Of a stretch of 64,000 nucleotides of DNA, positions 57,852 to 64,000 are shown piece after piece (positions within the stretch are counted from its first letter, which is position 1; each line of letters begins with the position of its first letter). This DNA comes from Methylobacterium terrae (GTDB taxonomy: Bacteria > Pseudomonadota > Alphaproteobacteria > Rhizobiales > Beijerinckiaceae): NCBI RefSeq assembly GCF_003173755.1, contig NZ_CP029553.1, positions 5,460,001 to 5,524,000 on the forward strand, in the 5' to 3' direction. Both the position numbers and the translations under genes were made by a program. A model generated the notes under the pieces. The model was given only the letters and a program-made list of their open reading frames with translations. It was not told the origin of the DNA and did not search any database.

Positions 57852-58226
57852 GGCGCTGTCCTTCCGTCCGAGAGGCGGCCCGGACCGCCCGCCCGCAACC
57901 CATCCGCAAGTGTCGCGCGATCATCGCGCGTCGGGACGCCGACGACGATCGACGCGCGATCGTATCGCGATCGACAGGCGTCGGCCAGGGCGTGCCGACC
58001 CCCGCGCAGGCACGGTTCCGGCGCGTGCGCCAGCAAAGATGTGGCAATCTGGTAGTTCATGTACTTGTTTGTTCCGTGAGGGAAATCGGCTCTGGATAAA
58101 CATTTGCGAGGGCGGGTCCTGCCGATCCGGCCTAGAGAACCGTCGCCGCGGCCCCGATCGGCAGGGCCGATCGGCGGGTTCCGGGACATTCGGCCCGACA
58201 GCCCTCTCACACCTTTGGGGCAACCC
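57852..58226. other. Divergent spacer of the Rrf2 and DUF6894 genes
   Basis: 375 bp without a convincing CDS. It contains a cluster of GATCG-based palindromes (57915-57975, for example CGCGATCG) and a less GC-rich stretch at 58035-58110 with CATGTACTTGTTTG and TGGATAAACATTTG that may be promoter. An exact NsrR operator could not be matched. Confidence 0.45.
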
Positions 58227-58463
58227 GTGCCGCACTACTTCTTCGACATCAACGACCACGACCTGTCCCATCGCGACGACGAGGGCAGCGAGTGGCCGAA
58301 CCGCGCCGCCGCCGGGGCGCACGCCATGCGGATCCTGGCCGACATCGCCCGCGACGAGGCCCGCCGCCAGGACCGGCTGAACCTGTTCGTCACCATCCGC
58401 GACCAGGGCCGGGCCGTCCTCGCCGTCGCGTCCCTGGCCGTCGCCTGCACCTGGCTGGATTAG
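58227..58463 (+). CDS. DUF6894-type small protein
   Basis: The protein is 78 residues starting at GTG (VPHYFFDINDHD), matching the DUF6894 pattern common in Hyphomicrobiales: PxYFFD at the start and a long central helix (AAAGAHAMRILADIARDEAR). The function is not known. The stop lies inside a 15-bp tandem repeat. Confidence 0.75.
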   Translation: MPHYFFDINDHDLSHRDDEGSEWPNRAAAGAHAMRILADIARDEARRQDRLNLFVTIRDQGRAVLAVASLAVACTWLD

Positions 58464-58512
58464 ATCCGGCTGGATCAGAGCAGGCTGGATCAGATCCGGC
58501 CGGATGAGTGCG
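58453..58512. repeat. 15-bp tandem repeat, four units, over a stop codon
   Basis: Units at 58453, 58468, 58483 and 58498 share GGCTGGATNAGANCC; the fourth is degenerate. The first unit contains the DUF6894 TAG stop. Confidence 0.75.
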
Positions 58513-58619
58513 GCCGGGCCGCTCCGGCCGGCCGGGCGGCGCAAACCGTCGCGCCCCGAAACCCGCCTCCCGACGGACCGTTACCCCCGCGCTTTAACCT
58601 GTGTTGGTAGCGAGGCGAC

Positions 58620-60482
58620 GTGACGGACCGGCCGATCGAGGACTACGCCATCATCGGCGATACCTGCACGACGGCGCTCGTCGCCCGGGACGGATCGATC
58701 GACTGGCTGTGCTGGCCCTGCCACGACAGCCCGGCGTTGTTCCTGCGCCTCCTCGACGAGGACAAGGGGGGCGCCTGCGAGATCCTGCTCGAGGGATTGC
58801 GCGAGACGCGCCGCCGCTACCGGCCCGGCACCACCATCCTGGAGACCACCTTCGTCACCGCGACCGGCACCCTGACGCTCGCCGACTTCATGCCGCTGCA
58901 TCCTCTGGACGAAGTCCCCGACGAGGGCCCGGACGGCGCCCCCCACGGCCGGATCGTGCGCCTCGCCACCTGCGAGGCCGGCACGGTGACGGGCCGCTTC
59001 CGGGTGCGCCCGACCTTCGACTACGCCCGCGACGGCGCCGCCCTCGAGCCCGAGGCGGGCGGGACGGTCCTGTGCCGGCGCCTCGCCAAGCCGGAGGGCG
59101 TGCGCGTCGCGGCCTCGGTGCCGCTGACGATCGCCGGCGACCGGGTCGAGGCGGCCTTCGCGTTGCGGGCCGGGGAGGGGGCGTCGCTGGTCCTCGCCCA
59201 CCGGGAGGACGACGACGGCGACGTCGGGAGCGCCGCGGCGAGCCTGTCGGCGACGCAGGGGTACTGGGAGGAATGGTCCGGGCGCTGCACCTATCACGGG
59301 CCCCACCGCGACGACGTGCTGCGCAGCGCGCTCGTGCTGAAGCTCCTGACCCACGCGCCCTCGGGCGGGATCATCGCGGCCGCCACCACCAGCCTGCCGG
59401 AGGCGGTGCCGGGCACCCGCAACTTCGATTACCGCTACGTCTGGATGCGGGATGCGAGCTTCACCGTCACGGCCTTCGTCAATCTCGGCTACGTGCGCGA
59501 GGCGGCGGAGTTCCTGCGCTTCCTGCGCGACGCCGACAAGACCCGCGGGCGCGACCTCAAGCTGATGTACGGCATCAACGGGCGCGTGCCGGAGGAGGAG
59601 ATCCTCGGCCACCTGCGCGGCTGGCGCGGCGTCGGGCCGGTGCGGATCGGCAACGCGGCCTCCGGCCAGGACCAGTACGACATCTACGGCGAGTTCCTGG
59701 TGGCGCTCCACGCCTTCCTCGACGCCGTCGACTACGACCCGCCGGTCAAGGTCAACGACCATCTGCCGGAGGCGCTGGGGCACCTCACCGACCACGTCAT
59801 CCGCTGCCGCGACGAGCCCGACCACGGCATCTGGGAACTGCGCGACGAGAAGCGCCAGATCCTGCACACCAAGGGCATGCTCTGGGTCGCCCTCGACCGG
59901 GCGGTGCAGATCGCGCAGGAGGTCGACGTGGCGAGCCCGGAGCGGGTCGAGGAATGGCGCAGGGTCGCCGCCGAGATCCGGGCCGAGTACCACGAGAAGG
60001 GCTGGAATGCCCAAGTCGGCGCCTACACCCAAGCCTACGGCTCGGACGACCTCGACGCCGCGGTCCTGCGCACGGTGCTGTTCGGCGCCTTCGACGCCCA
60101 CGCGCCCCGGGTCGCCGCGACGCTCGACGCCGTGAGCGCCGGGCTCGGCGACGGCGACCTGGTCTACCGCTACCGCAACGACGACGGGTTCGACCACCCG
60201 GAGGCGACCTTCGCGGCCTGCGCCTTCTGGCGCGTCGGCTGCCTGGCGCTCGCGGGGCGCACGGAGGAGGCCGAGCCGCTCTTCGCCCGCCTGCTGACGC
60301 GCGGCAACGACCTCGGGCTGTTCGCCGAGGAGATCGACGCCGCCACGGGCGAGCAGCGCGGCAACGTCCCGCAGGGCTTCACCCACATGGCGATCATCAA
60401 CCACGCGGTCCGCCTCGACCGGGCGGCGCGCCACCGCGAATCCCGGACCGACGAGCCGTGCCAGTGGGCGGTGGGGGCGTGA
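58620..60482 (+). CDS. Glycoside hydrolase family 15 enzyme (trehalase/glucoamylase type)
   Basis: The protein is 620 residues. The N-terminal GSIDWLCWPCHDSPA, the catalytic-domain blocks FDYRYVWMRDASFTVTAF, DQYDIYGEFLVAL, general acid region HGIWELRDEK and base region LFAEEID match bacterial GH15 proteins of about 600 residues. These hydrolyse alpha-glucosidic bonds, often trehalose. No signal peptide is seen, so it is cytoplasmic. A GTG start is used. It is monocistronic with a 123-bp gap to metG. Confidence 0.88.
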   Translation: MTDRPIEDYAIIGDTCTTALVARDGSIDWLCWPCHDSPALFLRLLDEDKGGACEILLEGLRETRRRYRPGTTILETTFVTATGTLTLADFMPLHPLDEVPDEGPDGAPHGRIVRLATCEAGTVTGRFRVRPTFDYARDGAALEPEAGGTVLCRRLAKPEGVRVAASVPLTIAGDRVEAAFALRAGEGASLVLAHREDDDGDVGSAAASLSATQGYWEEWSGRCTYHGPHRDDVLRSALVLKLLTHAPSGGIIAAATTSLPEAVPGTRNFDYRYVWMRDASFTVTAFVNLGYVREAAEFLRFLRDADKTRGRDLKLMYGINGRVPEEEILGHLRGWRGVGPVRIGNAASGQDQYDIYGEFLVALHAFLDAVDYDPPVKVNDHLPEALGHLTDHVIRCRDEPDHGIWELRDEKRQILHTKGMLWVALDRAVQIAQEVDVASPERVEEWRRVAAEIRAEYHEKGWNAQVGAYTQAYGSDDLDAAVLRTVLFGAFDAHAPRVAATLDAVSAGLGDGDLVYRYRNDDGFDHPEATFAACAFWRVGCLALAGRTEEAEPLFARLLTRGNDLGLFAEEIDAATGEQRGNVPQGFTHMAIINHAVRLDRAARHRESRTDEPCQWAVGA

Positions 60483-60604
60483 GAGCGGCGCGGAAACGCC
60501 GCCGGAGGGGTGGGCACCGCTGCCCGAATTTGCTCTAAGGCTCGGGAGAGGGCGCCGCGCGAGGCGCCCCGCGATCCGAAGCCTACTCATCCGGGAAACC
60601 TGTC

Positions 60605-62164
60605 GTGGCGGGCGAGCCGTACTTCATCACCACCGCCATCTCGTACCCCAACGGGGTGCCGCATATCGGGCATGCCTACGAGGTGATCGCCGCCGACGCC
60701 ATCGCGCGCTTCAAGCGCCTCGACGGCTACGACGTGTTCTTCACCACCGGCACCGACGAGCACGGCCTCAAGATCCAGCAGACCGCCGCCAAGGCCGGGA
60801 TCAGCCCGCGCGCCTTCGTCGACGACATGGCGCCGCGCTTCCGCACCATGGCCGAGCGGCTCGACTGCGCGTTCGACCGCTTCATCCGCACCACCGACGC
60901 CGACCACGTCGCCTCCTCGCAGGCCCTGTGGCGCCGGATGGAGGAGAACGGCGACATCTACCTCGCCAAGTATGCCGGCTGGTACTCGGTCCGCGACGAG
61001 GCCTATTACGACGAATCCGAGCTCGTCACCGCACCCGACGGCAGCCGCCGGGCGGAGAAGACCGGCACGCCCGTCGAGTGGGTCGAGGAGGAGAGCTACT
61101 TCTTCCGGCTCTCGGCCTACGCCGAGCGCCTGCTCGCCCATTACGAGGCCCATCCCGACTTCATCGGCCCCGAGACCCGCCGCAACGAGGTCGTGAGCTT
61201 CGTCCGCTCCGGCCTGCAGGACCTGTCGGTCAGCCGCACCACCTTCGACTGGGGCGTGCCGGTGCCGGGCAACCCGGCCCACGTGATGTACGTCTGGGTC
61301 GACGCGCTGACGAACTACATCACGTCCTGCGGTTTCCCCGACGAGGCCGACCCGCGCTGGCGCCACTGGCCGGCGGACCTCCACGTCATCGGCAAGGACA
61401 TCATCCGCTTCCACGCGGTGTACTGGCCGGCCTTCCTGATGTCGGCCGGTCTCCCGGTCCCCAGGCGCGTCTTCGGCCACGGCTTCCTCCTCAACAAGGG
61501 GGAGAAGATGTCGAAGTCGGTCGGCAACGTCGTCGACCCGGTCGGCCTCGCCGACACCTACGGCGTCGATCCCTTGCGCTACTTCGTGCTGCGCGAGGTG
61601 CCGTTCGGCCAGGACGGCAGCTACTCGCACGAGGCGATCGTCAACCGCCTCAACGCCGACCTCGCCAACGACCTCGGCAACCTCGCCCAGCGCTCGCTGA
61701 CCATGATCGCCCGCAATTGCGGCGGCCAGATCCCCGCGCCCTTCCCGAGCGCGGGCGAGTTCTCGGCCGCGGACCGGGCGCTGCTGGCGCTCGCCGACGC
61801 GCTGCCGGAGAAGGCGAGGGGGCTGATGCAGGACCTCGCCCTGCACGCGGTGCTGGCCGAGATCTGGGCGGTGGTGGCCGAGGCCAACCGCTACTTCGCC
61901 GGCCAGGAGCCGTGGGCCCTCCGCAAGACGGACCCGGCGCGGATGGAGGCGGTGCTCTACACCACCGCCGAGGTGCTGCGGGCGGTCGGCATCCTGGTCC
62001 AGCCCTTCATCCCGACGGCCGCCGCCCGGCTCCTCGACCTCCTGGCGGTCGGCCCCGAGGCGCGCAAACTCGCCGATGTCGGACCGGACGGGCGCCTCGT
62101 GCCCGGCACGAGCCTGCCGGCGCCGAGCCCGATCTTCCCGCGCTACGTGGAGCCGGACGCCTGA
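60605..62164 (+). CDS. metG: Methionyl-tRNA synthetase
   Basis: The protein is 519 residues, the short form without the C-terminal tRNA-binding domain. The class I HIGH motif is HIGHAYEV (about 20) and the KMSKS motif is [11 protein letters not shown]. It charges initiator and elongator tRNA-Met. GTG start. Its stop overlaps the ATG of tatD, giving a coupled metG-tatD-metallohydrolase operon. Confidence 0.96.
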   Translation: MAGEPYFITTAISYPNGVPHIGHAYEVIAADAIARFKRLDGYDVFFTTGTDEHGLKIQQTAAKAGISPRAFVDDMAPRFRTMAERLDCAFDRFIRTTDADHVASSQALWRRMEENGDIYLAKYAGWYSVRDEAYYDESELVTAPDGSRRAEKTGTPVEWVEEESYFFRLSAYAERLLAHYEAHPDFIGPETRRNEVVSFVRSGLQDLSVSRTTFDWGVPVPGNPAHVMYVWVDALTNYITSCGFPDEADPRWRHWPADLHVIGKDIIRFHAVYWPAFLMSAGLPVPRRVFGHGFLLNKGEKMSKSVGNVVDPVGLADTYGVDPLRYFVLREVPFGQDGSYSHEAIVNRLNADLANDLGNLAQRSLTMIARNCGGQIPAPFPSAGEFSAADRALLALADALPEKARGLMQDLALHAVLAEIWAVVAEANRYFAGQEPWALRKTDPARMEAVLYTTAEVLRAVGILVQPFIPTAAARLLDLLAVGPEARKLADVGPDGRLVPGTSLPAPSPIFPRYVEPDA

Positions 62165-62973
62165 TGCCGGTCGACAGCCCGCGAGGCGTGAGCCTGGTCG
62201 ACAGCCACTGCCACCTCGATTCGCCCGGCCTCGCCGAGCGGCTGCCCGAGGTGCTGGCCCGCGCGAGGAGCGCCGGGATCGACCGGATGGTGACGATCTC
62301 GACCCGGGTCGCCCGGTTCGAGACCTACCGGGCTCTCAGCGAGGCCCACCCGGAGGTGCTGTTCACGATCGGCACCCATCCGCACCAGGCCGGCGAGGAG
62401 CCGGACGTGACCGCCGACGAGATCGTCGCGCTGTCGCGCCACCCGCGCTGCGTCGGCATCGGCGAGGCCGGGCTCGACTACCACTACGACTACGCCCCGC
62501 GGGAGGTGCAGGCCAGCGTGTTCCGCACCCACATCGCGGCGGCGCGCGAGAGCGGGCTGCCGCTCGTCATCCACGCCCGCGAGGCCGACGAGGACGTCGG
62601 CCGGATCCTCACCGAGGAGATGGCGCGCGGAGAGTTCCGGGCGGTGCTGCACTGCTTCTCGTCGGGCCGGCGCCTCGCCGAGATCGGGGTCGAGCTCGGC
62701 CTGTTCGTGTCGTTCTCGGGCATCGTCACGTTCCGCAACTCCGACGAGATCCGGTCGATCGCGGCCTCGGTCCCGCGCGACCGCCTCCTGGTCGAGACCG
62801 ACGCGCCCTACCTCGCGCCGGTGCCGCATCGCGGCCGGCCGAACGAGCCGGCCTTCGTCGCCGACACCGCCCGGGTGCTGGCCGCGACCCTGGGCCTCGA
62901 GCCCGACGACCTCGCGGCCCTCACCACCGACAACTTCTACCGCCTGTTCGACAAGGCCGCCGCGCACCGCTGA
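62164..62973 (+). CDS. tatD: TatD-family metal-dependent DNase
   Basis: The protein is 269 residues with metal ligands in DSHCHLD, GEAGLDYHY, VIHAREAD, HCFSSG and ETDAPYLAP. TatD-like enzymes are 3'-5' exonucleases or deoxyribonucleases. Coupling to metG and the following MBL protein is conserved in many alphaproteobacteria. The ATG overlaps the metG stop by one base. Confidence 0.93.
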   Translation: MPVDSPRGVSLVDSHCHLDSPGLAERLPEVLARARSAGIDRMVTISTRVARFETYRALSEAHPEVLFTIGTHPHQAGEEPDVTADEIVALSRHPRCVGIGEAGLDYHYDYAPREVQASVFRTHIAAARESGLPLVIHAREADEDVGRILTEEMARGEFRAVLHCFSSGRRLAEIGVELGLFVSFSGIVTFRNSDEIRSIAASVPRDRLLVETDAPYLAPVPHRGRPNEPAFVADTARVLAATLGLEPDDLAALTTDNFYRLFDKAAAHR

Positions 62974-62985
62974 GGGTTTTCCCGC

Positions 62986-63795
62986 ATGCCGACCCTGACC
63001 CTTCGCATCCTGGGCTGCGGCTCCTCGGGCGGCGTGCCGCGGGTCGGCTACGGCTGGGGCGCCTGCGACCCGGCCGAGCGCAAGAACCGGCGCCGGCGCT
63101 GCTCGCTCCTGGTCGAGCGCCGCGACGCCGAGAGCGAGGCGACGACCGTGCTCGTCGACACCTCGCCGGACCTGCGCGAGCAACTCCTCGACGCGAACGT
63201 GACGCGCCTCGACGGGATCCTGTTCACCCACTCGCACGCCGACCACACCCACGGCATCGACGACGTGCGCCCGCTGGTGATCCACATGCGCCGGCGCATC
63301 GCGGTCCATGCCGATGCGACGACCTCGGAACTGCTCAGGGCCCGCTTCGGCTACTGCTTCACCTCGCGGCCGGGCAGCCTCTATCCGCCGATCCTCGACC
63401 TGCACGCCCTCGAGACCGGCGCCCCGGTGACGGTCGAGGGGCCGGGCGGGCCGGTGACGGCGACCGCCTTCGTGATGGAGCACGGGCCCGAGGAGAAGGC
63501 CTTGGGCTTCCGCTTCGCCGACGCAGCCTACGCGCCCGACGTCAGCACGATGCCCGACGCCGCCAAGGCGTCCTTGCGCAACCTCGACCTCCTGATCATC
63601 GATGCGCTCCGCGACTCGCCCCATCCGACCCACTTCTCGGTCTCGGACGCCCTGGCGCTGATCGAGGAGGTGGCGCCGCGCCGGGCCATCCTGACCAACC
63701 TCCACACCGACCTCGACTACGAGACCCTGCGCCGGCGCCTGCCGCCGGGCGTGGTGCCGGCCTATGACGGGCTCTCGGTCGAGGTCGACGGCTGA
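62986..63795 (+). CDS. PhnP-like metallo-beta-lactamase-fold phosphodiesterase
   Basis: The protein is 269 residues. GCGSSGGVPRVG opens the fold and HSHADHTHGID is the dinuclear zinc motif; FVMEHG, DALRDSPHPTHFS and LTNLHTDLDY supply later ligands. It is similar to PhnP and other RNase Z-like phosphodiesterases. It lies 12 nt after tatD, so it is in the metG operon. Its 3' end overlaps the convergent cupin gene. Confidence 0.9.
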   Translation: MPTLTLRILGCGSSGGVPRVGYGWGACDPAERKNRRRRCSLLVERRDAESEATTVLVDTSPDLREQLLDANVTRLDGILFTHSHADHTHGIDDVRPLVIHMRRRIAVHADATTSELLRARFGYCFTSRPGSLYPPILDLHALETGAPVTVEGPGGPVTATAFVMEHGPEEKALGFRFADAAYAPDVSTMPDAAKASLRNLDLLIIDALRDSPHPTHFSVSDALALIEEVAPRRAILTNLHTDLDYETLRRRLPPGVVPAYDGLSVEVDG

Positions 63796-64000
63796 CCGGC
63801 CGGCGCGAGGTGCACCGCGAGCCAGACGGTCGGTTCGTCGGGGCTCGTCCACTCGACCCGGTGGCGCCGATGCGCCGGGATCATCAGGTGGTCGCCGGGG
63901 GCGAGACGCCGCGGCTCCGGTTCGTCGATAAGGCGCAGAAGCGCGGCGCCCGTGAGCAGTACGACCCACTCGTCCCACGTCTGGTCGTACCAGAAGCCCG
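63762..64000 (-). CDS. Cupin-domain protein (5' end outside the window)
   Basis: Partial. Reading leftward from the edge gives GFWYDQTWDEWVVLLTG, then RLAPGDHLMIPAHRRH and VEWTSPDEPTVWLAVHLA, a complete cupin 2 motif pattern. It ends at a TAG (63762-63764), overlapping the last 34 bp of the PhnP-like gene. It is probably a small single-cupin protein of unknown ligand. Confidence 0.8.
   Translation of the reverse strand, partial: GFWYDQTWDEWVVLLTGAALLRLIDEPEPRRLAPGDHLMIPAHRRHRVEWTSPDEPTVWLAVHLAPAGQPSTSTESPS

Noticed and set aside
58036..58064. NsrR operator in the spacer upstream of the Rrf2 gene
   Set aside because: AAGATG and CATGTA half-sites are there, but their spacing does not match the 23-bp consensus.

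Overview
This window looks like a chromosomal segment of a high-GC alphaproteobacterium in the Hyphomicrobiales (Rhizobiales), most probably Methylobacterium or a close relative. The evidence is a GC content that looks around 70 percent throughout, a GapR nucleoid protein, a GcrA-like protein, a pyruvate dehydrogenase E1-beta with its own lipoyl domain next to eno and ftsB, a KaiC-like ATPase coupled to an HWE histidine kinase, and many GC-rich palindromic intergenic repeats. No rRNA, tRNA, phage, integrase, transposase or CRISPR array was recognised. The genus call is inference.

Layout. 0-9 kb: gapR, a DUF3095 cyclase-like protein, a long-linker GcrA-like protein, a beta-propeller, an O/P porin, an L,D-transpeptidase and a SpeG-type acetyltransferase. 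9-20 kb: an RTX protein with an AT-rich upstream region, a two-PAS hybrid kinase, nadK, a Tat-type metallo-beta-lactamase-fold hydrolase, ggt, and a GMC oxidoreductase behind another AT-rich stretch. 20-23 kb: a compact leftward operon of a membrane protein, a winged-helix regulator, a UppS-type cis-prenyltransferase and a BchE-like cobalamin radical SAM enzyme. 23-31 kb: amidohydrolase, nitronate monooxygenase, serine hydrolase, DUF2189, methyltransferase, glyoxalase-II-like and aldo/keto reductase genes. 31-37 kb: gyrB-purC, a probable small RNA, and several small exported or membrane proteins. 37-49 kb: central metabolism, with ftsB, pdhA, pdhB, DUF5076, Uma2, pdhC and lpd on the minus strand, then an AraC/EamA divergent pair, eno and queF. 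49-58 kb: kdsA-MFS, kaiC-HWE kinase, an alpha/beta hydrolase, a cation transporter and an NsrR-like Rrf2 regulator with an apparent CTG start. 58-64 kb: a GH15 enzyme, then metG-tatD-metallohydrolase, and a partial cupin gene at the right edge.

Genes that work together: PdhA, PdhB, PdhC and Lpd make the pyruvate dehydrogenase complex fed by enolase-derived glycolytic flux. KdsA makes KDO-8-phosphate for LPS. GyrB, MetG, PurC, QueF and NadK are housekeeping enzymes. The KaiC/HWE pair is likely one signalling unit.

The most distinctive features are: repeated in-frame tandem duplications of 12 to 27 bp in coding sequences and at stop codons; a 75-nt perfect identity between the lipoyl regions of pdhB and pdhC; an apparently internally deleted antitoxin relic; and the prenyltransferase/radical SAM operon, which is the best candidate for an undescribed pathway.
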